64,000 nucleotides of DNA, taken from NCBI GenBank assembly GCA_021817945.1, contig JAKAFL010000002.1, positions 1 through 64,000 of the forward strand, read 5' to 3'. A program made the translations under genes and the position numbers. The stretch is from a bacterium (GTDB lineage: Bacteria; Verrucomicrobiota; Verrucomicrobiia; Limisphaerales; UBA11358). Shown one piece after another: positions 1-9,064 of the stretch (within the stretch, counting starts at the first letter, position 1; the number at the start of each line of letters is the position of its first letter). The notes under the pieces are model-generated. The model worked only from the letters and a program-made list of their open reading frames with translations. It was not told the origin of the DNA and searched no databases.

Positions 1-1
1 G

Positions 2-127
2 GCTCTCATTCGAAACGCCCTGCTCACCCTCCTGGCTGAGCAGTTCCAACAAGAATCCCTCCCCGCACTCCGTGAACGATTCCATTCCAATCCCAAACTT
101 TGCCTGTCGGTCCTTACCGCAAAATGA
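2..127 (+). CDS. 3' end of an unidentified gene (partial)
   Basis: An open frame runs from the left edge of the window to a TGA at 125-127 and encodes 41 residues beginning ALIRNALLTLLAEQF and ending LSVLTAK. I do not recognise the family. It may be the C-terminus of a gene entering from the left; this fits with the restriction-subunit fragment on the opposite strand losing its family resemblance just beyond this point. It is short enough to be a chance frame. Confidence 0.25.
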   Translation, partial: ALIRNALLTLLAEQFQQESLPALRERFHSNPKLCLSVLTAK

Positions 128-445
128 AACCCAAAACAAAAGACCCTGGGCCTGAAGGTTGTGGCAATATTGCTTCGCTTGTTCGCGCCCCAACTCGGCG
201 TCTTTCGAGGTTCGTTTGGACTCCACGACCGCCATCGGTTTGCCGATTTTAGCGAGGAGGCCATAATCGCTAAACTCACGGGAGTTATAGGGTGTAGTCG
301 GGTCATGCAGGACGCCGGCTTCTGCTGCCGGCGTCACCGAAATAAAAAGCTCTTGAACAACCTGTGTCGGGTCAGAAACATTCCAGCCCGCCGCTTTGAG
401 GCGACGGTCGATAATTTCTCTCCGTGTTGTTTTTTCGTTTTCCAC
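128..445 (-). pseudogene. hsdR: Type I restriction endonuclease HsdR, N-terminal fragment
   Basis: Reading the minus strand from a GTG at 445 gives a protein starting VENEKTTRREIIDRRLKAAG. It carries the nuclease motif of HsdR N-terminal domains: D60 (SDYGL), then E75-x-K77 (VVESKR), followed by GREQAKQYC near residues 89-96. The DNA-cleaving subunit would normally exceed 700 residues. After about residue 100 the expected helicase-linked sequence (a PFxYTNG-like segment) is absent in all three frames, although the frame itself stays open to the window edge. The gene therefore looks truncated near position 130. It starts 32 bp after the yhcG stop, which indicates a former restriction operon. 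No upstream ATG fits; GTG is the only plausible start. Confidence 0.6.
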
Positions 446-477
446 TATTCCAATTTTTGCTGAATGACGCTTGCGGT

Positions 478-1644
478 TTATTTAGCGCATGATTGATCAA
501 GTTCAGCCTCAATTTCCGCCACGGTCGGCAGGCTGCCTTTCAAATTTTTCGGCAGGGACTCGACCAGTTTGGTCTGCCATTGAGCGACGCCGATGGGCTT
601 TTTCAAATCGCGCAACGCATATTCCACAGTCAGGTGGTCGCGTTCCTTGCACAACAACAGGCCGATGGACGGCTGGTCGTCAACGTGGCGCAACTGGTCG
701 TCCACGGCGGACAGGTAAAAATTCATCTTGCCGGCGAACTCCGGCTTGAACGCTTCCATCTTCAGGTCAATCACGACGTAGCACCGCAGCTTCAGATGAT
801 AAAACAGCAGGTCGAGATAATAATCCTGGCCGCTGATCTCCAGATGATATTGCCGGCCGACAAACGCGAATCCCACGCCGAGTTCGAGCAGAAATTTCTG
901 TATGTGATCCAGCAGTCCTATTTCCAAGTCGCGTTCTTTCGCGTCGCTTTGCAGCGTGAGAAAATCGAAATTATAAGGGTCTTTGAGCGTTTGTTCGGCA
1001 AGGTCGGACTGCGGCGGCGGCAGCGTGCGTTGAAAATTGGTGACGGCCTTGCCCTCACGTTTGTGCAATTGTTTTTCGATGTGGTGCGTCAGCACCGCAC
1101 GCGACCAGCCGTGTTCGATGGACTTGTGGGCATACCAGAGACGGAGAACCGGAGCGGGGATTTTTTCCAACAGCAACACATTGTGTCCCCACGGAATTTC
1201 TGCCACAGGCTGTGGCAGATTCTTCCCGTCCAATTCTGCCACAAGCTGTGGCAGAATCTTCGCATCCAAATTTCCGCCGGATTGCCGGTTCTTGAGGCTT
1301 TCCTCCGTCCACGCAAGATAAAAGGCACGCATCCGCCACACATTGCGCGGAGAAAACCCATCCATTTTAGGGAACGCTTCGTGCAGGTCTTCCGCCAGCC
1401 GTTCCACCACCTGTTTGCCATAGCCTTTAATTTTTTGCGCCTCGACAATGGTTTTGCCAATGTCCCAATAAAGCAGGATCAACTCGCGGTTGACGGAAAC
1501 CACCGCCCGAAGTTGCGCCGCGCGGACACGCATCTTGAGATCGGCGAGCAACCCGGCATAGCCAGCCGGAAGCGAGGCGGATGGTTTGCCATCCTGCCCG
1601 CTGATTTTTGACAAACCTGCGGCTGTCAATTTTCGTTTCGTCAT
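478..1644 (-). CDS. yhcG: YhcG/DUF1016-family PDDEXK nuclease-like protein
   Basis: This 388-residue protein has the two-part DUF1016 architecture. A helical N-terminal region (about residues 27-170) includes VNRELILLYWDIGKTI and FSPRNVWRMRAFYLAW. A C-terminal PDDEXK-like domain (about 225-375) contains GQDYYLDLLFYH and CYVVIDLK, matching the D...D-x-K type active site. Family members are often found inside type I restriction-modification loci. Here the neighbour downstream is an hsdR fragment, so a role in foreign-DNA handling is inferred, not shown. The middle of the protein has an inserted near-duplication (ILPQLVAEL / NLPQPVAEI) made by two DNA palindromes. Length is normal for the family and it appears intact. 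Confidence 0.85.
   Translation of the reverse strand: MTKRKLTAAGLSKISGQDGKPSASLPAGYAGLLADLKMRVRAAQLRAVVSVNRELILLYWDIGKTIVEAQKIKGYGKQVVERLAEDLHEAFPKMDGFSPRNVWRMRAFYLAWTEESLKNRQSGGNLDAKILPQLVAELDGKNLPQPVAEIPWGHNVLLLEKIPAPVLRLWYAHKSIEHGWSRAVLTHHIEKQLHKREGKAVTNFQRTLPPPQSDLAEQTLKDPYNFDFLTLQSDAKERDLEIGLLDHIQKFLLELGVGFAFVGRQYHLEISGQDYYLDLLFYHLKLRCYVVIDLKMEAFKPEFAGKMNFYLSAVDDQLRHVDDQPSIGLLLCKERDHLTVEYALRDLKKPIGVAQWQTKLVESLPKNLKGSLPTVAEIEAELDQSCAK
1199..1257. repeat. Two tandem palindromes inside yhcG
   Basis: Two hairpin-forming units lie in frame within yhcG. The first has 9-bp arms (TCTGCCACA at 1199-1207 and TGTGGCAGA at 1211-1219, 3-nt loop). The second has 11-bp arms (ATTCTGCCACA at 1233-1243 and TGTGGCAGAAT at 1247-1257, 3-nt loop). 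Together they encode a repeated LPQxVAE peptide between the two yhcG domains. They look like a palindromic repeat that has multiplied inside the linker without breaking the frame. Confidence 0.85.
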
Positions 1645-2401
1645 ACAAAGCTATTTCCGCCATTCGGCTCGCAACAATTCACGATGGGTTTTTGAAACGC
1701 AGGCTGATGATGCCGAGTTTTTGCGGGATTGAAAAGATTTTCGCAAACATGATTTTCAAGACACCCGGCTCAGTGGCCATTGTGGTCGCAAGCAACACTC
1801 CCCGCGCCAAATCCTAAACGGCAACTCCCCGGAGCCGGGCGGCGGGTCAACGGTGGAGGCCGAGGGCATACCGAGGCTCGACCTTGACGCGACGACCGGC
1901 GAATGGAAACTGGATTGAAAAGGGGTCAGTTCTTGATATTGTCATATTGTGCCCCTGTTTGGGTCCTGCTTACATCTGCGATACAGCAGATGTTTGAAAT
2001 GTCTTGGCGAACCCATCTGAAGCCGTCCGGCTATCCATTCCACCGTCATCGCCGTCTCCGCCCGCAGCGCAACCCAGCCGCAGTTAATCCCAACCGCGCT
2101 TTGAAACAAACCAACACTCCCGATTCTCTGCCATGCAGCACAATATCCCGGGTTCTGCGAATCGTTGAGGCATAGGTTCAGCATGTGTAAACCCTAATCC
2201 CATCCGCAATTATTCTCCATCTCTTTTTTACACCCTCGCTTTCCCCTTCCCATCTACGTCCATCCGCTTCCATCTGCGGATAAAACTCCGCTGCGCGTCT
2301 TCGCATGAAAAACATTCAAATGCGCACCATGCCATTTTAGCCCCCCAACCAATCCACCATCATGGCCGCACAAAATGAATTGAAACCAACCCTGTCAAAA
2401 A
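1645..2401. other. Non-coding or decayed region
   Basis: No intact gene is visible over about 750 bp. A plus-strand stretch ending at a TGA near 1918 reads IPRLDLDATTGEWKLD in a protein-like way, but it has no start and shifts frame upstream, so it may be the tail of a destroyed gene. A GGGGTCAGTTCTTGATATTG segment near 1920 resembles sequence often seen at the ends of transposase genes. I cannot name any element. Confidence 0.4.
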
Positions 2402-3295
2402 ATGAACACTGCAAACAATCCCGCCCCCAAGCCCGCTTCCAACCCCACCCCGGATAAGTTTCCGGCAGAATGGCTCACCAGTTCCGGCCCCAAGGCCAAG
2501 GCCATCCAGGAATGGCCTAGAACCTTTCTGAAAATAACCATGGGTGCTGCGGCAATGGATTTTGGTTTCAGCCGAGGCGCGAGTGACGCGCATACCCTTC
2601 ATGGGTCTGGATGGAGTGAGTAACGAAGGCTGAAACCAAAAGGCATGCCGCCCGAAGGGTTTTCGCGCAAAAGGCCGCCTGGCTTCGTTGCCCCTCAGTC
2701 GAAGATCCCAGTTGGATATTCTCCTTCTTTGCGTCTCGCCATTCAATCCTTTGACCCAAAAACAACACCCATCGTTATTTTGAGACAGGTTCTTCAATCC
2801 AACAACCCTCCCGACCTCGCCACCCTCATGGACCTCTACAAAGTCCTCGTCTTCCAGTTCATGCGCGATAACGGCGCCGCCGAGGACTGCATCCGCCAGG
2901 TCACCCCCATACTCCGCACCATCGCCAGCTACGAACAACATCTTGTCCGCCAGGACCACCGCGAACGCTCCCTCAAGCTCAAAGAGTCCGAGCATGAGTT
3001 GGAAATGGCCGAAGCCGACCGGAAGGACGCACAGGAACTGGCCGAACAGGAGGCGGCCGAGGAATTCGCCGCCCATCAATCCACCGAAGCCGAAAGCATC
3101 GCCGAGGCGAACAAGAGGTACACCAGGGATGTGGATGTACTCAAGGAACATTACGACGTCATCATGCCCGATGAGAAAAATCCCATCGCGCGCGTTTATG
3201 AAAAGGTCCCGGGCATCAATCCTCTGGGCTTGGCCATCACCCCCCGCGAACTGAATGGCAAAACCAATTCACCTCCAAAAGCGCCCGCTCCGTGA
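2402..3295 (+). pseudogene. Hypothetical protein gene split by a MITE-like insertion
   Basis: Two plus-strand frames, 2402-2623 and 2645-3295, lie in the same reading frame. The first gives a Pro-rich start and then DKFPAEWLTSSGPKAKAIQ. The second, after about 45 residues encoded by the inserted element, continues with ILRQVLQSNNPPDLATLMDL and a highly charged, probably coiled-coil segment rich in E, K and A. It ends NSPPKAPAP. A 251-bp element with terminal inverted repeats separates the halves and supplies the stop codon at 2621-2623. The ancestral protein was probably about 215 residues. I do not recognise its family; the charged helical middle resembles small phage or DNA-packaging proteins only superficially. 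Confidence 0.6.
2531..2781. mobile_element. MITE-like element with 19-bp terminal inverted repeats
   Basis: The left end AAAATAACCATGGGTGCTG (2531-2549) and the reverse complement of the right end (2763-2781, AAAATAACGATGGGTGTTG) match at 17 of 19 positions. A second inverted pair, TTTTGGTTTCAGCC and GGCTGAAACCAAAA, lies inside with about a 55-bp loop. No transposase is encoded, so the element would need mobilisation in trans. It interrupts the surrounding hypothetical gene. I could not define a clear target-site duplication. Confidence 0.7.
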
Positions 3296-3468
3296 AAAAT
3301 CGGCATTCCAAGCCCACGCAGTTTGCGCTTGGATTCTGACCACACCGATGTCTGGTCCAAATTTCGATCCATTGAAAACCGTTTCAAGCTTTCATGGAAA
3401 TTATGAAATCCTTTAATGGTCGGCACAACAGCCCGACTCCGCGCCTGCGATCATTTTCAAACAGGGTT

Positions 3469-4017
3469 TTAAACCCCTCTTGCCGTGGTATCTGGAAAGA
3501 TTTGATTCATATCAAGTTCGACCATGGTTTGACGGCCAAGAAAATCGAGGAGCACAGCCACCCGTTGGCGGGCGGGGACGATGCGAGTGACGACGGCCCT
3601 CAGGCCTTGAAAAGTGCCGGAGGCGATTTCCACCGGGTCCCCGGGATGAAGGTCATGTTGGATGACATGGACTTCCTCGGGGCCCATGAGGGCTTGGATT
3701 TCTTTGATGACATGGTCCGGGAGTGTGGGCCAGTTTGGGCCGAAATGGACCACGCCGGCCACGCCTTGGGAGGCTTGGATGCGGCGCAAGGCGAGGTGAG
3801 GTTGAAAGCGGGCAAAAAGGTAGGAGGTGAACAAAGCCTCGGTCACCCAGGCCAACCCCCGGCGCGTGGACCGCTGGAACCTCACACGTGGCAGAAACAC
3901 CTCGATGTCCTCGTGCTGGCGAAGTCCGGCGGCGGCTATGTGTTCGTGTCGTGGCCGTGTTCGGACGCAAAACCACGCGGAATTGAATCCCGACTCCGGC
4001 AACCTCTGGGCATTCAT
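3469..4017 (-). CDS. NusG/RfaH-like transcription antiterminator
   Basis: The 182-residue protein has an NGN-type domain (residues about 12-110, beginning AWFCVRTRPRHEHIAA and including LFTSYLFARF) and a C-terminal KOW domain (about 125-175, HPGDPVEIASGTFQGLRAVV). NusG paralogues of this size bind RNA polymerase and let it read through long envelope-polysaccharide operons. It is the last of three minus-strand genes with the Wza-like and beta-barrel genes upstream (73 bp gap), which supports such a role here. It is not the housekeeping NusG, which would sit with rplK and secE. The ATG at 4017 fits the usual spacing before the NGN domain. Confidence 0.85.
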   Translation of the reverse strand: MNAQRLPESGFNSAWFCVRTRPRHEHIAAAGLRQHEDIEVFLPRVRFQRSTRRGLAWVTEALFTSYLFARFQPHLALRRIQASQGVAGVVHFGPNWPTLPDHVIKEIQALMGPEEVHVIQHDLHPGDPVEIASGTFQGLRAVVTRIVPARQRVAVLLDFLGRQTMVELDMNQIFPDTTARGV

Positions 4018-4090
4018 GTGTCCTCAAAGTCCCGGAGTGGTGCATGCCCAAACCAGCCGGCATGAGCCACAAACCCGGCGCCCTGCCGGA

Positions 4091-4819
4091 TCAATAGTTG
4101 AAAATTTTCTCAGGCACCCGGACGATGTCAAAAGGTTGGAGATAAAACACCGTGGAATCCTTGCCATCCAAAATGCGCCGGACATTGATGTGATAAACCT
4201 TCTGTTTATTGTCAACCACCCTCAACACGAGCACGTCAGAGAGATTGGCCTCCAAGGGTATGGATCCTCCGGCCTCCATGATGGCTTCCAGCACGGTCAT
4301 GGGATGTTCGAGCACGATTTTGCCGGGCCGATTCACGGTTCCGGTGACATAAACTGCTGAAACGGGGGTGACCACGGTGACCGTGATGGGGTCATCCTTG
4401 GCCAGGGACTGATAGCTGCGGGTGAGTTCGTCCTGAAGCTGGAGCACCGTTTTGTTGACCGCCTTCACTTCCCCGGCTCCCTGAAGGTTTAGCGTGCCAT
4501 CCAGGCTGATTTTTTGGATGGTGTTGAAGTTGGTGGAGTAGCGGAACATGATGCTCACCACATCACCCTGCTGGAGCAGATTGGTGGAATAGCCGTAGCT
4601 GGAGCTGTCGGACACTGCCGGGGCGGTGGCCGAGGCGGCCAGCGCCATGTCAAATGACTGGGAGGCGGACTCACAGCCAGCCAGCAGCGCTGCCAGCCCG
4701 GCGCCCGCCATGGCCAGCAAAAGAACCACTGGAAGACGAGCTGAAGCCGCGGCTTCCGAGGGGGTTGACCTTGACCGGGCGGAAATAAATTCCCCAACGC
4801 AACTGATTAATTTTTTCAT
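4091..4819 (-). CDS. Wza-type polysaccharide export lipoprotein
   Basis: This 242-residue protein has a long basic N-terminus, a hydrophobic segment and a lipobox LLAGC (Cys near residue 49), so it is predicted to be an outer-membrane lipoprotein facing the periplasm. The mature part contains a polysaccharide-export domain (LLQQGDVVSIMFRYS, then ISLDGTLNLQGAGEV, near residues 80-150) and one SLBB-like domain (VYVTGTVNRPGKIVL with MTVLEAIMEAGG). Proteins of this family form the outer-membrane exit channel for exopolysaccharide. It is shorter than E. coli Wza and lacks its C-terminal transmembrane helix. It lies between a beta-barrel gene and an RfaH-like gene on the same strand. Confidence 0.85.
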   Translation of the reverse strand: MKKLISCVGEFISARSRSTPSEAAASARLPVVLLLAMAGAGLAALLAGCESASQSFDMALAASATAPAVSDSSSYGYSTNLLQQGDVVSIMFRYSTNFNTIQKISLDGTLNLQGAGEVKAVNKTVLQLQDELTRSYQSLAKDDPITVTVVTPVSAVYVTGTVNRPGKIVLEHPMTVLEAIMEAGGSIPLEANLSDVLVLRVVDNKQKVYHINVRRILDGKDSTVFYLQPFDIVRVPEKIFNY

Positions 4820-4963
4820 AATTTTAATGATGAATCATTCAACCGCCGGACCCAGGCAGGGTTCTGGCCCATGATCCCGGCACCCACATGGCACCCCAGA
4901 CTAGCAACCCGCTGCCCGGTTGACACCAAGATTCGCATGGCTGCAATCTTCATGCCATACAAC

Positions 4964-6343
4964 CTAAAATTGGTATTGAATTTGCAGCGTCACCATGTCA
5001 TCCGCATATCGGTTGATGGCAATGTTGGAGTCCCGGGTCCAATGAGAAAAAACCAGGCTGGAGTTCAAATGATGGGTCATTTGATAATACACCCCGGGAC
5101 TGAAACCATAGCGGGAGTAATGCTCGGTCACATCCGATGCGGCAATAAAATTGGGGGGAATAAAGACCAACTCCTGAAATGGCTGCTGGCCGGTTTGGTA
5201 ATCCGCGCTGGCAAAAAAATTCAGCCAGGGATTGGGATACCACCTCAGGGTATAACCCAGGTCCAATTCCTCGTCATAAATGGATCCCTGGTTGAATCCC
5301 AAATTCACCGAGCGGGCCACGGTCACTTCCTCGGTCCAGAATTGATTGATTTTATGCACCAAGTCCAGATTGATGTAATAGGCGGTGAGGCTGCTTGCGG
5401 GCTGGCCGCCGTTCGGCGATGCGGCAAATTGGTAATATGTGGGGCCGGCGTGAAGACTCACATTAATGGCCGGGTCCACCTGCCACTGCACATAAGGCCC
5501 CGCGCTGTAACTGGTCGTGTCCGTCTGTGGCGGATGGGTGAAGTGGGTGAAGCTGGCGCTGGCTTCGATTCCCGCCTGCGTGCTGCTCGCAAAACGCCAC
5601 CCCGCCCTGCCGAAATAGTAATCAGCGGCGTTGTTCAGGTAATTATACTGGGAGGATGTGGAAAAATAATTGTCATAGCTGTAGTCGCCCTCGAAAAGCC
5701 AGTGCCCTGGCTCCCATTGCACCCGTATCCCCGCATTGTTTTGGACAATCGGGATGCCGCTGATATTGCTCACGGACGGCACCGCAATGTCATTTCGAGT
5801 GTAATTGAACTGGTCAAAAAAGGTGAAGTACCAATCATCCAAATTCAATGTCCACGTCAAGGCGGAACCGGGTGTGATTTGAAGGTAATCATGGTCCGGG
5901 TGCTGCAAATAAAAGTTGTACCCCACCTGGGAACTGAGTTGCACCACGGATTTTCCCGTTTCCTGCCAGAGCGCCTGCAGGTTCAATCCCGTGCCCAGGA
6001 TGAAGTCGGATTCCGTATTGTTGTTGGCCAGGTTGATGTTGTTGTCTGAAGTGACCGAGGAATAAGCGCCCACGTTCAATCCCAGGGGTCCCCAATGCGG
6101 TGCCAGCGCTGGCAGGTTCACCACCGGATTGGTTTCGGTTTGAGAACTGGTTTGCTGTGCCACCACCGCGTCCAGGGAAAGCGCGCTCTGATAGGCTTGC
6201 TGGGCGCTCGCTGACTTGGGAAAAAGCCAGCATAACAAGCCTGCGGCGCACATCCACCCGCATCTGGAAAAACCCGCCGCCTTCACCCCCCAACCATGAC
6301 CGAGGCCATGTTCACGGGGGGATTGGGAATGAATCCGGCTCAT
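4964..6343 (-). CDS. Outer-membrane beta-barrel protein of the polysaccharide locus
   Basis: From the ATG at 6343 the product has 459 residues. A signal peptide is clear (hydrophobic WMCAAGLLCWLF followed by SASA, cleavage before QQ). The rest consists of alternating aromatic/hydrophobic strands such as YYFGRAGWRFA, NLDLVHKINQFW and LDLGYTLRWYPNPWLNFF, and the protein ends in QIQYQF. A terminal aromatic residue of this kind is the recognition signal of BAM-inserted beta-barrels. Gene context suggests export or secretion of an exopolysaccharide. An in-frame upstream extension to 6490 exists but would bury the signal peptide, so I prefer the internal start. Confidence 0.75.
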   Translation of the reverse strand: MSRIHSQSPREHGLGHGWGVKAAGFSRCGWMCAAGLLCWLFPKSASAQQAYQSALSLDAVVAQQTSSQTETNPVVNLPALAPHWGPLGLNVGAYSSVTSDNNINLANNNTESDFILGTGLNLQALWQETGKSVVQLSSQVGYNFYLQHPDHDYLQITPGSALTWTLNLDDWYFTFFDQFNYTRNDIAVPSVSNISGIPIVQNNAGIRVQWEPGHWLFEGDYSYDNYFSTSSQYNYLNNAADYYFGRAGWRFASSTQAGIEASASFTHFTHPPQTDTTSYSAGPYVQWQVDPAINVSLHAGPTYYQFAASPNGGQPASSLTAYYINLDLVHKINQFWTEEVTVARSVNLGFNQGSIYDEELDLGYTLRWYPNPWLNFFASADYQTGQQPFQELVFIPPNFIAASDVTEHYSRYGFSPGVYYQMTHHLNSSLVFSHWTRDSNIAINRYADDMVTLQIQYQF

Positions 6344-6535
6344 GATGGATGGCAATCCCGGGCCTAAATCAGCCCCAAATCGAAACTGTGAACGTCGCGC
6401 CTTCATGATTTTGCCAGGCGCCTTCATGCACGGAAACAAATCCAAACGCAAGAAAACTCGCGAATTCCAGAGGGAAAAAACATCGCGCACAGGGCAAATC
6501 CCCTTGCGCCAACAGCCCTGGTTCGATGTGGTGAT

Positions 6536-6960
6536 TTAAAATTTATAGCTCAAGTCAACTTGAAGTAGCTGGTACTTGTCAATCGGATTGACTTGGGGAA
6601 TATCCTGGTCGCTGCTTGCAGCACCGAGTTTATTGTTGATCTCGCTTGCATACCCGTGGGAGCATGCGCCGACAAAAAATTGCTCAAATGCATAAGCCAA
6701 AGCAATATACACTCCATGCAAATTGGCTTCGGATTCAAAAAAGCCGGAGTCTTTCAGGTTTCATAGGGACTAATCCCATAGTTCGCCGTGCTGGATTTCA
6801 ATCCGTAATAGCAATAGGTATGGACATTGACACCCGCCTTGGCCGTGGCATTGGTGTGATGCCATACATTTCACCAGCGCTCCCTGCCGCCATGTAAAGG
6901 GCGTTTGAACAGACGAAAACCCATTGGCAGGCGGAAATTGCCAACCCGGTTCAATTCCAT
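6536..6960 (-). pseudogene. Decayed outer-membrane beta-barrel gene, 3' part
   Basis: The minus strand encodes the end of a second barrel protein: TYCYYGLKSSTANYGISPYE, then after a one-base frameshift near 6760 DSGFFESEANLHGVYIALAY and a C-terminus QLLQVDLSYKF. A stop codon also interrupts the upstream frame near 6870. The aromatic C-terminal residue and strand-like pattern match outer-membrane proteins. No intact N-terminus is left. It lies just upstream of the intact barrel gene on the same strand, but I see no close similarity between the two. Confidence 0.6.
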
Positions 6961-6996
6961 TTCTTTAAACCCCGGCGGCATATTATCCTTGGAGGT

Positions 6997-8433
6997 ATGA
7001 AGCAATCTTCCTCCGGGCCGGGTTCACTGTCTCAAGCCCGCATGGGTTGGGCCCTGGCATTCGGCCTGTTTTTAGGATTGTGCCTTTGGAAATTTGGAAA
7101 CCCGGTGATTCTGGATTCCAAAATTTCGGATCCGGCCACGTGGCGGGATTTTTTAACCGAGGCCTGGCCGCCCCGCTGGGCGGGCCTGATGCTTGCTCCG
7201 CTGACCTTGGCCTGGCTGTTGACAAACCGGTTTGGAAAGGCGGATTGGAAAGAGTTGGAATGGTGGGGCCTGGCTCCGCTGTTTTGGCTTGTTTGGAATG
7301 GTGTGGCATCCATCCAGAGCCAGGACACGGCGCTGACCCTGGCCACACTTGTTCAATTCACAGGCTGTGTGGTGTTTTTCTTCATTGGCTGGCTTGGGCT
7401 CAAACCGGATGGCCCGGCGCGATGGATGCTGGCGCTTTTATTACCTTCATTCCTTTATTGCCTGATTCAAGCCTTCCTCCAGCACCAATATATATTCCCA
7501 CAAAGCCATCAAATGCTGGTGGAAGGTGAAAAAACCGGCTGGACCAATTTTCCTGCCGCTTTCATGGAGGAGCTGCGCAGCGACCAAATCCTTATTTCAA
7601 CCAATGGAATGCAGAAGGCCAATCCGGTGTTTCTGGCCAAGTTTGCGGAGGGAAGGGTGAATGGCACGATGGTTTATCCCAATGCCCTGGCGGGTTTGAT
7701 TTTGCTATTGTTTCCGGTTGCATGGGTGTTGACAGCCCAATTTGCCGCGAGGCTGCGTCCGGTTGTCCGGTGGGCGTGCATGGGCACGTTCCTTTTTCTG
7801 GCCGGAACATCTTTTTATTGGACAGGATCCAAATCAGGCTGGTTGATTGCCTTGGGGGTGTGCGGTCTGGCCATGTGGCGCATCAAATGGCCGGGCCGTC
7901 TTAAAAAAAGCATCCTGGCCGTCGTTCTTGTCACGGGCCTCGGATGTTTTGCCCTCCGTTTTCACCACTATTTTTCCCATGGCGCAACGAGCGTGACAGC
8001 TCGATTGGATTACTGGCATGCGGCAGTCCAGATTTGCATGGCTCACCCATGGGTTGGCTCAGGTCCTGGCACCTTTCAACATCCCTATGCGCTCCTAAAG
8101 GCACCTTCATCGGAAATGGCCCGCCTGACACACAATGATTATCTCGAACAGTTCTCGGATTCCGGCGTGCCAGCGGGACTGGCTTACCTCGGATGGGTGG
8201 CTTGGGCCTTGCTCCGATGTGGAAAAAGGGTTTGGAAACAAGGCTCTGTATTTGAATTTGGACTATTTCTGGGCGTGCTGGCCTGGTTCACCCAAGGATT
8301 TTGCGAATTCAGCCTGTATATTCCCGCACTGGCTTGGCTGGCCTTTGCCTTGTTGGGGAGCCTGATGAACCTGCGCCCAAGGCGGGATACCATTCGACAT
8401 TCCAACCCCGCACCGGTACCCTGTAAACCATGA
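6997..8433 (+). CDS. O-antigen ligase/polymerase-like membrane protein (Wzy_C family)
   Basis: The 478-residue protein contains about ten hydrophobic segments. It has the hallmarks of the O-antigen ligase/polymerase family: a large periplasmic region with [16 protein letters not shown] near residues 218-233, then [22 protein letters not shown] and [14 protein letters not shown] near 330-390. Such proteins join or polymerise lipid-linked sugars at the periplasmic side of the inner membrane; the exact substrate is unknown. It is transcribed divergently from the export genes. A GGAGG sits almost directly against the first ATG, which is too close for normal initiation, so the true start may be the ATG at 7042. 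Its stop overlaps the aroQ start. Confidence 0.8.
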   Translation: MKQSSSGPGSLSQARMGWALAFGLFLGLCLWKFGNPVILDSKISDPATWRDFLTEAWPPRWAGLMLAPLTLAWLLTNRFGKADWKELEWWGLAPLFWLVWNGVASIQSQDTALTLATLVQFTGCVVFFFIGWLGLKPDGPARWMLALLLPSFLYCLIQAFLQHQYIFPQSHQMLVEGEKTGWTNFPAAFMEELRSDQILISTNGMQKANPVFLAKFAEGRVNGTMVYPNALAGLILLLFPVAWVLTAQFAARLRPVVRWACMGTFLFLAGTSFYWTGSKSGWLIALGVCGLAMWRIKWPGRLKKSILAVVLVTGLGCFALRFHHYFSHGATSVTARLDYWHAAVQICMAHPWVGSGPGTFQHPYALLKAPSSEMARLTHNDYLEQFSDSGVPAGLAYLGWVAWALLRCGKRVWKQGSVFEFGLFLGVLAWFTQGFCEFSLYIPALAWLAFALLGSLMNLRPRRDTIRHSNPAPVPCKP

Positions 8434-8876
8434 AAGTGCTCTTTCTGAACGGACCCAACTTAAATCTTCTGGGCACCCGCGAGCCTCATTTATATGGACA
8501 CTCCAAATTGGCTGACATCGAGGCCAAAGTCCGGGCCAAGGCCAAGGAACTCCATATCGAGGTGGATTTCAGGCAGTCCAACCTCGAAGGAGAGTTGGTT
8601 AACTGGATTCAGGAGGCAAAGCCTTTGTTTGATGCGATCGTGCTTAATGCGGCAGCTTACACTCACACCAGCATTGCCCTGCGCGATGCCATAACCGCCG
8701 TGGCTATCCCCACCATAGAAATTCATCTCTCAAATATTCATTCCAGAGAAGAATTCCGCCATAAATCAATAATTGCCCCGGTCTGCCAGGGCCAAATATG
8801 TGGATTTGGAGAAAATTCGTATATTTTAGGCCTTATTGCTTCCGTTTACGTTAAAGAGTCTATAAAAAAGGCTTGA
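8430..8876 (+). CDS. aroQ: 3-dehydroquinate dehydratase, type II
   Basis: This 148-residue cytoplasmic enzyme converts 3-dehydroquinate to 3-dehydroshikimate in the shikimate pathway. It has the full type II signature: [17 protein letters not shown] at residues 7-23 (catalytic Arg and Tyr), [30 protein letters not shown], the catalytic-His segment [14 protein letters not shown], and [12 protein letters not shown]. Length is normal. The start ATG overlaps the stop of the upstream membrane protein gene (ATGA), so the two are probably co-translated. In many bacteria aroQ lies directly before accB-accC, as here. Confidence 0.95.
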   Translation: MKVLFLNGPNLNLLGTREPHLYGHSKLADIEAKVRAKAKELHIEVDFRQSNLEGELVNWIQEAKPLFDAIVLNAAAYTHTSIALRDAITAVAIPTIEIHLSNIHSREEFRHKSIIAPVCQGQICGFGENSYILGLIASVYVKESIKKA

Positions 8877-8901
8877 AATTGATTTTTTAAATTGATTTTT
8901 T
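8876..8901. repeat. 13-bp tandem duplication
   Basis: AAATTGATTTTTT occurs twice head to tail (8876-8888 and 8889-8901) directly after the aroQ stop. It makes an AT-rich tract upstream of the accB promoter candidate. Each copy ends in six Ts, but no GC-rich hairpin precedes it. Confidence 0.7.
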
Positions 8902-8926
8902 GAAATAAATCAAACCGATTTGTCAC

Positions 8927-8955
8927 TTGACTATTTCAATTTGAATCCCTAAAAT
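8927..8955 (+). promoter_or_regulatory. Sigma-70-type promoter candidate for accBC
   Basis: TTGACT (8927-8932) and TAAAAT (8950-8955) are separated by exactly 17 bp in an AT-rich, gene-free stretch. The predicted transcript would start near 8962 and leave a leader of about 100 nt before accB. Confidence 0.55.
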
Positions 8956-9064
8956 TTAACCATAATTTAACTTGAATTGGAAACCTGTTCAAGGATGTGA
9001 TTAAAAGAAGTAAAAAAACGTACGTTTTTGGATTAATTACTGGTTTCTTTAACGAAAAAGCACT

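Noticed and set aside
493-1611. 372-residue plus-strand frame opposite yhcG
   Set aside because: Exact shadow of a recognisable DUF1016 gene; no protein-family features of its own.
4871-6049. 392-residue plus-strand frame opposite the beta-barrel gene
   Set aside because: Antisense to a gene with signal peptide and strand pattern; the frame has no domains.
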